Below, in pieces: positions 8,834 through 18,196 of a DNA stretch of 64,000 bases (the stretch's first letter is position 1; the number at the start of each line of letters is the position of its first letter). The notes beneath the pieces are model-generated. The model made no database searches. It worked only from the letters and a program-made list of their open reading frames with translations, and had not been told where the DNA came from. The position numbers and the translations under genes were made by a program. Source of the DNA: Flavobacteriales bacterium (GTDB lineage: Bacteria > Bacteroidota > Bacteroidia > Flavobacteriales_F > PHOS-HE28); the NCBI GenBank assembly GCA_019638085.1, contig JAHBUL010000005.1, positions 62,001 through 126,000 of the forward strand. Direction: 5' to 3'.

Positions 8834-9295
8834 TTAGAAGCGCATGCGATACCCTACGGTACCGCGTGTTTCGGTGAATGCCTGCAGGCCTTCCCGGCGG
8901 ATGTTGCCCGCGCTGAGCATGATGGAATGCCTGGTGCTGATCCGGTAGTTCATGGTGAAGTTGGTGCTGTGGATGATGTGCGGCAGGTGGCGCAGGCCGG
9001 CGCACCTTACCACGTAATAGTCCCAATGTGCGTGCTTGTGCGTGGGTTCATTGGCGAAAAGCTCCACCCGCTTGCGCACTTCCAGCCCGGTAACGGGCGA
9101 GTACCATTGCACCCGGTGCTTCTCCTCCCCGAACACGCTAGGGAAGTAGAAGGCAATGTGTTCAATGGTGCCGTCCTTCACCATCGGCGGGCCAAAGCAA
9201 ACCGGGATGCGGTACCAGCCTTGCGTGCGCACCAGGTCCCAACCCCGCCGTGAGGGCACCAGCGCGACCAGGGTGTTGTTGGGGTCCTTCGCCAT
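8834..9295 (-). CDS. Conserved hypothetical protein
   Basis: 153 residues from the ATG at 9295; the open frame continues upstream but with Arg/Ala/Pro-rich shadow composition, so the later start is preferred. No signal peptide or membrane segment. The motifs TQGWYRIPV, HIAFYFPSVFGEEKHRVQWYSPV and DYYVVRCAGLRHLPHIIHS resemble a small bacterial family of unknown function that I recall only loosely. It is probably cytosolic. The gene stands alone between the T9SS cluster and the HD fragment. Confidence 0.65.
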   Translation of the reverse strand: MAKDPNNTLVALVPSRRGWDLVRTQGWYRIPVCFGPPMVKDGTIEHIAFYFPSVFGEEKHRVQWYSPVTGLEVRKRVELFANEPTHKHAHWDYYVVRCAGLRHLPHIIHSTNFTMNYRISTRHSIMLSAGNIRREGLQAFTETRGTVGYRMRF

Positions 9296-9510
9296 GCGGA
9301 GGGCAAATATGCCATGCAATACTACAACCTCGCATGCAAAGGGCAGGGCCGGACCGATATGCCTGGAACGCACGTGCCCCTGCGCCCGCTCGGGTAAGGC
9401 GTGCAAGGGAGCCAAACGGGCGTGGGACGCCCCCATTCCTGCCACAAGCGTCCACGCTCGTGCCGTGAGGCAGCCCATTTGGGCCCGTTCCCCCGGGCTG
9501 CGGTAATTTC

Positions 9511-9867
9511 GTGCCCCCGGTGCTGGCACGCTTGGCAACGGATCTGCTGTACCGCCGCACCTTACGCATCCGCTTGCGCAATGAGCCTTGGGAGGTTGGG
9601 CATGTAAGCCGGGTGCGACATGCCTTCGCCGAAGAAATGGGCATCACGGAGAAAGAGGCCGGGCTTTTCGTCCTGTCCGGTCACATCGTGAACAACGCTT
9701 ATGATGCCACGCATGATGGCATTCAACTTTTGTATAAGGACGGCCAGTTGAAGGATATCGCGGAGGCGAGTGACAACCTCGGTATCGCTGCGATGAGCGG
9801 GGTGGTGGAGAAGCACTATCTGGCCTTCCCAAGGTCGATGGGCAAGGAGTGGTTCAAGAAGTTGTGA
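9511..9867 (+). pseudogene. Detached C-terminal fragment of an HD phosphohydrolase
   Basis: The 118-codon frame aligns along its whole length with the C-terminal 100 residues of the HD protein ending at 5156: VLARLATDLLYRRTLRIRLR against VLSQLANDLVHRHNLRIRLQ, GHIVNNAYDATHDGI against GSIVNNAYDPGKDRI, and DIAEASDNLGI in both. The HD catalytic part is missing and no convincing start exists (the frame opens with GTG). A small hairpin (CCTAAG/CTTAGG) follows at 9892-9909. The reading frame is intact although divergent, so a translated regulatory remnant cannot be ruled out, but a decayed second copy is more likely. Confidence 0.75.
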
Positions 9868-10098
9868 ACTGGTCATTCGACCCTACGCGTACCTAAGAAC
9901 CTGCTTAGGACCGAGTTCTCATGAACCTCCGGGGCCGCGTTCACTGAAGCTGGTTGCCCTTCGGGTTCCTCATGGCGTACGGCGGACTTGAAGCCACGGA
10001 TTGGTTTTTCAGGTAACGGTAGTTTTACATCCTGCGTTCAATGGGCGATAAGCACCGGAAAGGATCTTTAATGGTCCTAAAGCACAGTGAACTTCAGT

Positions 10099-10881
10099 AT
10101 GACCGCATCAATTCCTGATATCAAAACAGCATACGCCCAGCAACCGGTGGGGGCTGCCATACCTAGGAAGTTGCATTACGTGTGGTTCGGAAAGGGCCTC
10201 ATGTCCGAGAAGATGAAAACTGGAATTGAGGGATGGAAGAGGCTGATGCCGGAGTTCGAAGTGATCGAGTGGAACGAATCGAACGTGGACATTCAGGCCC
10301 ATCCCTACTTGGAGCGCATGCACCGCGAGGGGCAATACGCCTTTGCCAGCGACTGCGCCCGGCTCTTGATCCTGCTGGAACATGGCGGGATCTATTTGGA
10401 TACGGACGTCCTGATGAAGAAGAGCTTGGCACGGTTCGCAACGGAGCAGTGCTTCTGGTCCTTCGAGTTCGATCATTTCATCTCCACGGCCGTGATCGGG
10501 AGCCGACCCGGACATCCTTTCATCAAGAAGTTATTGGATGAATGTGATCACTTGGATGAACCCGTGATCAATAATGTACTGGTGACACGTGCCTTCATTC
10601 GGGAGTTCCCCGAGTTCCGCCTGAACAACAAGGACCAGGTGGTGGGCGGGGATATCCGCATCTTCCCCAAGGAGTACATGGTGATCCCCTCTTTCGGCAG
10701 AGATCATAACTACAGCGTTCACCAAGCGAACAATCACTGGAAGCCCGGAACCAAGAGAATTCCGTGGGGCCGGATCGTCCGCAGCCTCATAGGTGAGGTG
10801 TTCTTCTTCAAACTCATCAATCTGAAGATGGGCTGGGAAAGTGATTTCCCCGCGATGGAGAAAGCGCGGAGGAAGAAGTGA
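10099..10881 (+). CDS. Glycosyltransferase, DXD sugar-binding (Gly_transf_sug) family
   Basis: 260 residues from ATG 10099; a GTG at 10087 would add four residues. The N-terminal IPRKLHYVWFGKG motif, the FASDCARLLILLEHGGIYLDTDVL segment (DXD-type LDTD, metal and nucleotide-sugar binding) and overall length fit the capsular polysaccharide/OCH1-like sugar transferases (GT32 type). It should transfer a sugar from a nucleotide donor in the cytosol. It is isolated from the polysaccharide cluster at 26-33 kb and is preceded by about 220 bp without a recognisable gene. Confidence 0.85.
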   Translation: MTASIPDIKTAYAQQPVGAAIPRKLHYVWFGKGLMSEKMKTGIEGWKRLMPEFEVIEWNESNVDIQAHPYLERMHREGQYAFASDCARLLILLEHGGIYLDTDVLMKKSLARFATEQCFWSFEFDHFISTAVIGSRPGHPFIKKLLDECDHLDEPVINNVLVTRAFIREFPEFRLNNKDQVVGGDIRIFPKEYMVIPSFGRDHNYSVHQANNHWKPGTKRIPWGRIVRSLIGEVFFFKLINLKMGWESDFPAMEKARRKK

Positions 10882-10950
10882 ACGTACGAACCGTGCGTGC
10901 GATCCCTACACCCGATCACCGAATGCTTGTGCTGAGCGGCCTTCCCACAG

Positions 10951-13005
10951 TCAGCCTTCGCTGAAGCTTCGGCTGACGAAGTACATATCCATCTCGCCCT
11001 TTCCCTTCACCTCTATCCTTCCACGGGGGGTGAACGTGAATGCGGGTTCGTCCTTCACCAACTCGTACGTCGCTCCACTGATGTTCACCTGCCCTACCTC
11101 CCCGGACGATTCCATACGTGAAGCCGTGTTCACCGTATCTCCCCAGATGTCGTACTGGAACTTCTTCACACCCACGATGCCGGCCACCACCGGGCCGGTG
11201 TGGATGCCCACGCGCATCTCAAAGGCCGGCCTGTTCCGGGCGTCGAGCTCTTTCTTTCGTGCTGCCATGAAGCTTTGCATTTCCAGCGCAGCCCGAATGA
11301 TGGCCACAGGAGAGCTGATGTGCGGCCTGTGCAGACCGCTAGCGCACATGTAGGCGTCGCCAATGGTCTTGATCTTTTCGATGCCGTGCCTGGTGATGAT
11401 GGCATCAAAGGCCTCAAAGCAGGCATTGAGTTCCTGGAGCAGTGCATCGGCACCCAATTGGGCGGCCATGCCGGTGAATCCCTTGAAGTCCGTGAAGAGC
11501 ACCGAAACCTGATCGAAATGCCGTGCCTTGGACGCACCGGTGGATCTGAGCTCTTCGGCCACCTCCGCCGGCAGGATGTTGAGCAGCAGTTCATCGGAGC
11601 GCTCTTTCTCCGCGCTCAGTTCCGCAGTGCGTTCCTTCACTTCCAGGTCCAGGTCATCGCGCTGGCGGGCCACCAAACGGCCTTGGTGCGAAGTGCGGAT
11701 GGCGAGGAACACGGCCACCGAGACGGGTACCCCTATCCCGGCACAATATTCACCCAATGTCTCCAAGAGGGAGGAGAAGCCCGGACCCAACAGGTCCACT
11801 GAACCGAGTGTTTTCAGGATAAAGGCAAGGACGCTGGAGGCCAATGCACCGGCCCCCACCCAGCGCGCGTAGCCCGGGGTGCGCATCAGTTTGATCCCTA
11901 AGCGGATCACTTCAATGATGAACCAGATCATCACTACGGCCAACAATAGGCTGAGAAAGATCACCGCAATGACCGCCGCTATATTCGGGTCCTCAAGTGT
12001 AAAGTTGATCCCGCTTCTGCCGGACCTGAAGTCCAGCCCGTAATACAGGATGCCGCCAGCGAAAATGACGCAGACCACGGAGGCCGTGATGATCGAAATG
12101 GTGTGCCACTTCCGCCTTAGCCGGCCGACATTGCCATGGAGCGTGCCCAGTGTCATGATCAACAGATACATCGGCCAAGGGACCAGGATGAGCTGCACTG
12201 CATCCACGATGCGCGATGCGAAGCCCTTGGGGTCCAATAATCCCATATTTCCCGTCAGGTCGCAGAAAATGTCGAGGGCGGAAACAAAGGACAAAAGCGC
12301 CAAATGGACCCACTGGCGTTCCCGGCGCTCGAAGCTCCAGATCACCAAGGCGAGCAGCAGGATGATCACATTGATCCCGATGAACACCCCGAACTGCGTC
12401 ATTTCCCGCTGGTTCCGGAAGGCCATGTCCGCCGCATGCAGGGAGCACGCATGTGCAAATACCCGAGCGGCTTTCCCGTCCGTGTTCTCCAACCGTATGG
12501 CGATCAATTCGGGCTGCCCATCGCAGCGGAAAGCGAACGGTATGAGATAAGGAGTGGGATCGCTTTTGGTCGCTTGCCCGTGATCGGCGCCCGCATTGGA
12601 ACTGACCATGGGGCTTCCGTTGAGGAAGATCTCCATTTTCTCATTGCCGCCAAGGCCGAGGAGAATGGTCCTGTCCTTCAGCGAAGAGTCCGGCAGCAGG
12701 CGGAAGCGGAGCCAATGAACGCCGGTTCCGGGAAGGATGCTGTCCTTGGAGGAACGCAATTTCTGCCAAGCGGTGTCCACAAGGTCCAGCGACGCGTAGG
12801 CCGCGCTGTCGCCGAACAGGAGCCTGCCGTTGCCTTCATTCACAAGATTCACACCGGGCACATCATCCCCCATACCGGGCACGGAAGTGGAAGAGGAAAG
12901 CACATCCCGCAGCTCCAAACGTGGCTCAGCGCTGTCGGGCTGCGCTGTGATCAGGCCGGAAAGCAGGATGGTGGTCGAAAGCAGTATGGCCCGGATACAG
13001 CGCAT
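10951..13005 (-). CDS. Membrane adenylate/guanylate cyclase with 7TMR-DISM sensor
   Basis: 684 residues from ATG 13005, which places a signal peptide at the N-terminus (CIRAILLSTTILLSGLITAQ). An extracytoplasmic 7TMR-DISM-type domain (about 25-190) is followed by seven hydrophobic segments (about 190-420), a coiled-coil linker (VKERTAELSAEKERSDELLLNILP) and a class III cyclase domain (about 490-680). Both metal Asp are visible (VLFTDFKGFTG and KTIGDAYMCASGL). The Lys in IEKIKTIGD and Asp in QYDIWGDTVN point to ATP, hence cAMP, as substrate. It probably senses a periplasmic ligand. No cAMP effector is seen nearby; convergent with the glycosyltransferase gene. Confidence 0.87.
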   Translation of the reverse strand: MRCIRAILLSTTILLSGLITAQPDSAEPRLELRDVLSSSTSVPGMGDDVPGVNLVNEGNGRLLFGDSAAYASLDLVDTAWQKLRSSKDSILPGTGVHWLRFRLLPDSSLKDRTILLGLGGNEKMEIFLNGSPMVSSNAGADHGQATKSDPTPYLIPFAFRCDGQPELIAIRLENTDGKAARVFAHACSLHAADMAFRNQREMTQFGVFIGINVIILLLALVIWSFERRERQWVHLALLSFVSALDIFCDLTGNMGLLDPKGFASRIVDAVQLILVPWPMYLLIMTLGTLHGNVGRLRRKWHTISIITASVVCVIFAGGILYYGLDFRSGRSGINFTLEDPNIAAVIAVIFLSLLLAVVMIWFIIEVIRLGIKLMRTPGYARWVGAGALASSVLAFILKTLGSVDLLGPGFSSLLETLGEYCAGIGVPVSVAVFLAIRTSHQGRLVARQRDDLDLEVKERTAELSAEKERSDELLLNILPAEVAEELRSTGASKARHFDQVSVLFTDFKGFTGMAAQLGADALLQELNACFEAFDAIITRHGIEKIKTIGDAYMCASGLHRPHISSPVAIIRAALEMQSFMAARKKELDARNRPAFEMRVGIHTGPVVAGIVGVKKFQYDIWGDTVNTASRMESSGEVGQVNISGATYELVKDEPAFTFTPRGRIEVKGKGEMDMYFVSRSFSEG

Positions 13006-13181
13006 GGCGGAAAAGTAAGGCAGGTAAGCTGAGCCCCCGCCGCAGCGCATCCATGAGGCATGGGGCATCATGCGTTCATGGATCTCGACCTTGAAGGGGG
13101 CGCAACCACCGATCCCCTGCAGCGGGCTACGAGCCTATCGGAATGCCCGGCAAGGGAGGCACTTGCGATGTCACTCCCACC

Positions 13182-14024
13182 TCAAGGCTTCAAAAAGCGC
13201 TGTACCCCCACGATCCCTGATGCGTCGCGGAGTTGCACGAAGTAGATGCCGCTGCTACGGCCTGCCATGTCCAACAGGTGATCACCGTTGGCAGGCTGCA
13301 CGCGCTCTTCCCGCAACAACCTGCCCGTAGCATCGCGCAGTTGCATCGTGGCTTGATCAAGCTCCACGGAGTTCCAGGACAGCTTCCATTGTTCATGACC
13401 CGGCAAGGGGACCAGCTGGAATGCGTCGGCCTGTTGCTCCGCGATGGACGTGGTTCCATCCACATCGAAGCCGAAGTCCTGCCAGGTGCTCGATGAGCTG
13501 GAACCGGTGGTCAGGTCCAGGTCGATCGCATAGAGCTTTCGCCCGTTGTTGTTCGAGCCATAGGTGCCGAAATTCGTGGTGGAGGAGCCCTCGAACCAGA
13601 TGTCAAGGATCAACGTGCGTCCAGCGTCATACTGGAATGGGTCGATGGGAAAGCTGAACCATTCCCCGGTAAGGCCCGGTGCAATGATGAGCTCGGGCGT
13701 CATCAGCACGGTGTCCAAGTTCGTATAGAAGGTATTGCCCCCCACGAAAGAGGTGGCCGGGGTGAGGGCCAATCGGATCATCACGTTCGAAAGGGTCACC
13801 CCCAGTTCCTCGCCTGTACTGCCATATCGGAAGTACAGGCGATCGATCGTGCCGCTCTGGGCATTGGTGAGATCACCGGGCAAGTACAGGCTTTGCGTAT
13901 GTCTGGCGTAGCTGGTGTTGCCAAGCAGGAAGGTGCTGTTGCTGGTACCGCAACATTTCTGTACATCCTGTGCGAACAGGGCCGTTGAAAGCAGAAGGGT
14001 GGTGAGGGTAAGGCTTGTCTTCAT
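13182..14024 (-). CDS. T9SS-secreted protein of unknown function
   Basis: 280 residues from ATG 14024, the start that gives a signal peptide (KTSLTLTTLLLSTALFAQ). The mature protein has an early CCGTSNSTFLLG segment and a beta-rich body (LYFRYGSTGEELGVTLSNVMI, AGRTLILDIWFEGSS) reminiscent of secreted adhesin-like repeats that precede sorting domains; a type A-like sorting domain follows (WNSVELDQATMQLRDATGRLL ... SSGIYFVQLRDASGIVGVQRF). Divergent from the DUF2911 gene with 180 bp between. Confidence 0.8.
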   Translation of the reverse strand: MKTSLTLTTLLLSTALFAQDVQKCCGTSNSTFLLGNTSYARHTQSLYLPGDLTNAQSGTIDRLYFRYGSTGEELGVTLSNVMIRLALTPATSFVGGNTFYTNLDTVLMTPELIIAPGLTGEWFSFPIDPFQYDAGRTLILDIWFEGSSTTNFGTYGSNNNGRKLYAIDLDLTTGSSSSSTWQDFGFDVDGTTSIAEQQADAFQLVPLPGHEQWKLSWNSVELDQATMQLRDATGRLLREERVQPANGDHLLDMAGRSSGIYFVQLRDASGIVGVQRFLKP

Positions 14025-14204
14025 GGTGTGGTTCGTTGGTGCAAAAGGATGACCAAAAATATGCGGTAAAACGGTGATCGCTGGGAAAAATGTGCGTTCC
14101 CGAACTGCGCCGGGTCCAGACATATCCACAGGTTGGGAAAGCTCGCTGGTGAACAGGTCCCTTGTTCGAATTGTTTAATAGGGCACACACTAGCACGGAT
14201 CACC

Positions 14205-14744
14205 ATGAAGAACCCATTGCCCACGTTGGCCCTGGTCACTGTACCGCTGCTCTTTGCTTTCCATACCGGTACGCCGGTACAAAAGCCCAGGGCCAGCCCA
14301 GCGGCCACTGCTACCTACAACAAGGATGGCTTGAAGATGGAGGTACACTACGGTCGCCCATACAAGAAAGGCCGGGTGATCTTCGGCGGACTGGTGCCTT
14401 ACGATGAGGTCTGGCGTACCGGTGCCAACGAGGCGGCCACCTTTGAGACCAATAAGGACCTCACCATCGGCGGTAAAACCCTTCCTGCAGGGAAGTATAC
14501 CCTCTGGACCATCCCTCATGAAAAGACCTGGGAAGTGATCTTCAACAAGAAGATGTACCCATGGGGCGTGAATGAAAAAGGATTGGCCAGCAGGGAAGCA
14601 GAGGCAGATGCGGTCTCCGTAACGGTGCCTGTGGAAATACTCCCGGAAGAGACGGAGCAGTTCACCATCGACCTACAGGATGCCAAGGTGCCTACGTTGG
14701 TGCTGTCCTGGGACTATATGCAGGTCTCCGTGCCGTTGCAATAG
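14205..14744 (+). CDS. DUF2911 domain secreted protein
   Basis: 179 residues from ATG 14205 with a signal peptide (NPLPTLALVTVPLLFAFH). The body contains the family signature of DUF2911: YGRPYKKGRVIFGGLVPYDE, VWRTGANEAATFE, LPAGKYTLWTIPHEKTWEVIFNK. These are common periplasmic or secreted proteins of Bacteroidota with no assigned reaction. It is followed on the same strand by two other small secreted or membrane proteins. Confidence 0.9.
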   Translation: MKNPLPTLALVTVPLLFAFHTGTPVQKPRASPAATATYNKDGLKMEVHYGRPYKKGRVIFGGLVPYDEVWRTGANEAATFETNKDLTIGGKTLPAGKYTLWTIPHEKTWEVIFNKKMYPWGVNEKGLASREAEADAVSVTVPVEILPEETEQFTIDLQDAKVPTLVLSWDYMQVSVPLQ

Positions 14745-14831
14745 AACGGGCCAGCTAGGACCAGCGTAGGGCCGGGGCCTTGGGCCACGGTCCGGGAACT
14801 ACGCTAACTTCGTCGCTTCAACACCACCACC

Positions 14832-15071
14832 ATGAACTCCAACTGGGCCAAGATCCTTCTTTTCAGCATCCTTTTCGGGGTGCTCGGTTTCATTCTGGGC
14901 CGCGTTTGCGGCTCCTGCGGTCCCCGTAGTTGCGGCAATACGGAAATGATGGCGGGCTCATGTGCACATGGCGGCATGATGGGTAAGGGCAAATGCTGCA
15001 ACATGAAGGGCGAGAAGGCGATGATGGAACATGACCATGTCGCCGCCGATAGCAGCGGCGTGGCGAAGTAG
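14832..15071 (+). CDS. Small Cys/Met/His-rich membrane protein
   Basis: 79 residues. One transmembrane segment (about residues 7-25, ILLFSILFGVLGFILGRVCG) is followed by a short tail with seven cysteines counted from GRVC on, many methionines and a terminal HDH motif (CGSCGPRSCG, KGKCCNMKGEKAMMEHDH). Such composition suits soft-metal binding (Cu, Ag, As), but this is inference from composition. It begins 87 bp after the DUF2911 gene and ends 6 bp before the beta-flower gene, so the latter two are probably coupled. Confidence 0.75.
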   Translation: MNSNWAKILLFSILFGVLGFILGRVCGSCGPRSCGNTEMMAGSCAHGGMMGKGKCCNMKGEKAMMEHDHVAADSSGVAK

Positions 15072-15077
15072 ACCGCC

Positions 15078-15524
15078 ATGACCTTCCGCTTCTCTACCAC
15101 ACTCCTCGTGTTCGTCGGGATCGCGTTGGCAACCCATGCCCAGCGCATCGAGAATTCCTCGCGCAGCACCATCGGCTATTTGAATGCGGATGGGCGGATC
15201 GAGAACAGTTCCCGCTCCACAGCGGGCTACATCCGGCAGAGTGGCAGCGGATGGACCATCGAGAATTCCTCCCGCAGTACCATTGGCTACATCAATGCCC
15301 GGGGCGAGGACGGGTTCATGATCGAGAACAGCTCGCGCTCCACTGTGGGCTATATGCAACGCAGCGGCGATACATGGCGGGTGGAGAACAGTTCCCGCAG
15401 CACGGTGGGCTATATTGATAAGAACGGAAGGGTGGAGGACGGTTCCCGCAGCACATTGGGTTATGCTCCCGGGCTTCCACCAGCGTGGGTGGCGGTCCAT
15501 TTCTTCTTTTTCAGGTTTCCTTGA
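15078..15524 (+). CDS. Secreted tandem-repeat protein, 5-fold beta-flower type
   Basis: 148 residues: signal peptide (about 1-21, ending ATHAQ) and six repeats of 15-22 residues with core ENSSRSTIGYI (the last degraded to EDGSRSTLGYA). Comparable G-Y-I repeats form the 5-fold beta-flower fold in Bacteroidota secreted proteins. Repeat units are near-identical at DNA level (GAGAATTCCTC or GAGAACAGTTCC plus CGCAGCACC), indicating recent expansion. The C-terminus (AVHFFFFRFP) is hydrophobic and lacks a sorting domain. Function unknown; starts 6 bp after the metal-binding-like mini-protein. Confidence 0.8.
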   Translation: MTFRFSTTLLVFVGIALATHAQRIENSSRSTIGYLNADGRIENSSRSTAGYIRQSGSGWTIENSSRSTIGYINARGEDGFMIENSSRSTVGYMQRSGDTWRVENSSRSTVGYIDKNGRVEDGSRSTLGYAPGLPPAWVAVHFFFFRFP

Positions 15525-15650
15525 TGGGGGATCGCAGCAGTTGTTTGCTGCATTCCTCGGACACTCGTGCTTGTGCGCGGCAGTTTGCGGCTACCGGTCG
15601 GCAACTATCTTCGCGGACCCGCTTTGAGCTATGGCCAAGGCGACCAGAGC

Positions 15651-16742
15651 ATGCAATTCACCGCAGGACAGATCGCCGAATTCCTCCAAGGGGTGGTGGA
15701 CGGCAACCCACAAGTACTGGTCCATGATGTGGCCAAGATCGAGGAAGGACGTTCCGGCACCCTCACCTTTTTGGCCAACCCCATCTACACCGAACATGTG
15801 TACACCACTGCGGCCAGCGTGGTGATCGTGCATCGTGACTTCCAGCCCTCCAAGACCATTCCCAAGCACCTCACGCTGGTGCGGGTGGATGATCCACGGG
15901 CGGCATTCGCTCGCTTATTGGAGATCCACGAGGCCCAGCGCTTCGATATGGTCGGGGTGGAACAACCCAGCTATGTAAGCCCCCGTGCCACCGTGGCGGA
16001 GGATGTCTATGTGGGTGCCTTCAGCTACATCAGCCAAGGGGCGGTGGTGGGCGAGGGCGTGAAGATCTTCCCGAACTGCTTCATTGGCGATGGGGTACGC
16101 ATCGGCAAGGGATGCCGTATCCATGCCGGCGTGAAGATCCACTCCAACAGCGTGATCGGCAACAACTGCGTGCTCCACAGCGGTGTGGTGATCGGTGCCG
16201 ATGGCTTCGGCTTCGTGCCGAACGCGAAAGGTGAGCAGGAGAAAATGGCCCAGATCGGCAACGTGATCATCGAGGATGATGTGGAGATCGGCGCCAATAG
16301 CACTGTGGACCGCGCCACCTTGGGCCACACCGTGATCCGCAAAGGGGCCAAGTTGGATAACCTGATCCAGGTGGGCCATAACGCCGAAATAGGAGCACAT
16401 ACCATCGTGGTGGCGCAGACCGGCATTGCCGGTAGCACGCACATCGGCAACCATTGCCTCATCGGTGGCCAAGTGGGCATCGCCGGGCATCTGCACATCG
16501 GCAACCGGGTGAAGATCGCGGCCCAGAGCGGCATCGGATCCAACATCCCCGATGATGCCGTGGTCCAGGGATCGCCCGCGTACACCATCGGGGACTACAA
16601 GCGCAGCTATGTGCTCTTCCGGAACCTGCCGGATATAAAGCAACAGATCGATCAAATGGAAAAGGACCTGGAGGAGTTGAAGCAAGCCGTAAAGGCGGCG
16701 CCCCGCCCGGAAGCCCATGACGAGGTGAACAAGAAGCCATGA
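15651..16742 (+). CDS. lpxD: UDP-3-O-(3-hydroxyacyl)glucosamine N-acyltransferase LpxD
   Basis: 363 residues from ATG 15651 ([14 protein letters not shown]), the expected N-terminus; the frame is open upstream. LpxD adds the N-linked hydroxyacyl chain to UDP-3-O-acylglucosamine in lipid A synthesis. The N-terminal uridine-binding domain (about 1-100, ending with [10 protein letters not shown]) is followed by a left-handed beta-helix of hexapeptide repeats (about 105-320), including the catalytic-His region [14 protein letters not shown], and a C-terminal helix ([13 protein letters not shown]). The stop overlaps the lpxC/fabZ start as ATGA. A second lpxD-like gene lies at 24043. Confidence 0.94.
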   Translation: MQFTAGQIAEFLQGVVDGNPQVLVHDVAKIEEGRSGTLTFLANPIYTEHVYTTAASVVIVHRDFQPSKTIPKHLTLVRVDDPRAAFARLLEIHEAQRFDMVGVEQPSYVSPRATVAEDVYVGAFSYISQGAVVGEGVKIFPNCFIGDGVRIGKGCRIHAGVKIHSNSVIGNNCVLHSGVVIGADGFGFVPNAKGEQEKMAQIGNVIIEDDVEIGANSTVDRATLGHTVIRKGAKLDNLIQVGHNAEIGAHTIVVAQTGIAGSTHIGNHCLIGGQVGIAGHLHIGNRVKIAAQSGIGSNIPDDAVVQGSPAYTIGDYKRSYVLFRNLPDIKQQIDQMEKDLEELKQAVKAAPRPEAHDEVNKKP

Positions 16743-18196
16743 GCGATAAGCAACATACACTGAAGGGAAAGGCCGAGGTGAAGGGCGTGGGCCTGCATAC
16801 CGGGGAAGCCGTCACCCTTACACTCTGCCCGGCGCCGGTAGGCCATGGGTTGAAGTTCCAGCGGGTGGATCTGGACGGGCAGCCGGTGATCGATGCCGAT
16901 GCGGACCTGGTGGTGAGCACCGCCCGGGGCACCACCCTTGGCAAGGGTGATGTGAAGGTGAACACCACCGAGCACGTGCTAGCAGCGCTGTACGCCCTGG
17001 GTGTGGACAATTGCCTGATCCAGCTCGACAACGCCGAAGTGCCCATCATGGACGGTAGTGCCATTGAATTCGTGAAGGCCATTGAGAAGGCCGGCATGCA
17101 GGAGCAGGATGCACCCCGCAACTGGTGGGTGCTGAAGGAACCGATCTGGTTCGAGACCGAGGAGCGTGGCACCGAGATGCTCGGTGTACCGGCACCCGGA
17201 GGCGAATTCCGCCTTACGGTGATGGTGGATTACAACAGCCCCGTGCTCGGCACCCAGCACGCCAGCATGTACAACAGCGGCGAGTTCAAAACGGAGATCG
17301 CGCCCTGCCGCACCTTCGTATTCCTCAGGGAGATCGAACAGCTGGCCAAGGCCGGACTGATCAAAGGCGGCGACCTCGATAATGCCATCGTGCTGGAGGA
17401 CCGGGAAGACATCACCAAAGAGGACCTGAAGGCCCTGGCGAAAAGCATCGGACGTGAGTACCAGGACGTGGAGATCCGCCGCAATGGTGTGTTGAACACC
17501 ACGGACCTGAAATTCCTGAACGAACCCGCGCGGCACAAGCTGCTTGACATCATCGGTGATCTTGCCTTGGTGGGCCGTCCCATCAAAGGGCACATCCTCG
17601 CTGCACGGCCCGGCCACTTCGGGAATACCAGCTTCGCGAAGCGCATCAAGGACAAGATCCGCGAGGAGGAAAAGGACACCCGGGTGTTCTTCGACCTCGC
17701 GCAAGAGCCGCTCTTTGACATCAACGCCATCACCAAGATGCTGCCCCACCGCTACCCGTTCCTGCTGGTGGACAAGGTGATGACGATGGATGGAACAAGC
17801 ATCGTCGGGGTGAAGAACGTTACCATGAACGAGCCGCATTTCACCGGTCACTTCCCGGACAATCCGGTGATGCCCGGAGTATTGCAGGTGGAAGCGATGG
17901 CACAGGTGGGCGGCATCTTCGCGCTCAGCCAAGTGCCCGACCCGGAGAACTACACCACCTACTTCCTGAAGACCGATGCCGTGCGCTACCGGCGCAAGGT
18001 GATCCCGGGCGACACGCTCGTGTTCCGCTTGGAATTGATCACGCCGATCCGCCGCGGGATCGTCCACATGAAGGGCATCGGATACGTAAATGGCCAACCT
18101 GCCGTTGAAGCGGTGATGATGGCACAGATCGCACGCGACAAGGCTCCTGCGGAGGAGAAGAAGACCGAACCCGCCAAGGCCACCCACAAGGCATGA
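16739..18196 (+). CDS. lpxC/fabZ: Bifunctional UDP-3-O-acyl-N-acetylglucosamine deacetylase / 3-hydroxyacyl-ACP dehydratase
   Basis: 485 residues, the fusion typical of Bacteroidota. The LpxC part (about 1-315) has zinc-site motifs [12 protein letters not shown] and [12 protein letters not shown] with [10 protein letters not shown] and deacetylates the lipid A precursor. The FabZ part (about 330-470) has [11 protein letters not shown] with the catalytic His and [11 protein letters not shown] with the catalytic Glu, dehydrating 3-hydroxyacyl-ACP. Fusing the two joins the competing branches for hydroxyacyl-ACP. It overlaps lpxD and lpxA by 4 bp each, so translation is coupled. Confidence 0.96.
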   Translation: MSDKQHTLKGKAEVKGVGLHTGEAVTLTLCPAPVGHGLKFQRVDLDGQPVIDADADLVVSTARGTTLGKGDVKVNTTEHVLAALYALGVDNCLIQLDNAEVPIMDGSAIEFVKAIEKAGMQEQDAPRNWWVLKEPIWFETEERGTEMLGVPAPGGEFRLTVMVDYNSPVLGTQHASMYNSGEFKTEIAPCRTFVFLREIEQLAKAGLIKGGDLDNAIVLEDREDITKEDLKALAKSIGREYQDVEIRRNGVLNTTDLKFLNEPARHKLLDIIGDLALVGRPIKGHILAARPGHFGNTSFAKRIKDKIREEEKDTRVFFDLAQEPLFDINAITKMLPHRYPFLLVDKVMTMDGTSIVGVKNVTMNEPHFTGHFPDNPVMPGVLQVEAMAQVGGIFALSQVPDPENYTTYFLKTDAVRYRRKVIPGDTLVFRLELITPIRRGIVHMKGIGYVNGQPAVEAVMMAQIARDKAPAEEKKTEPAKATHKA

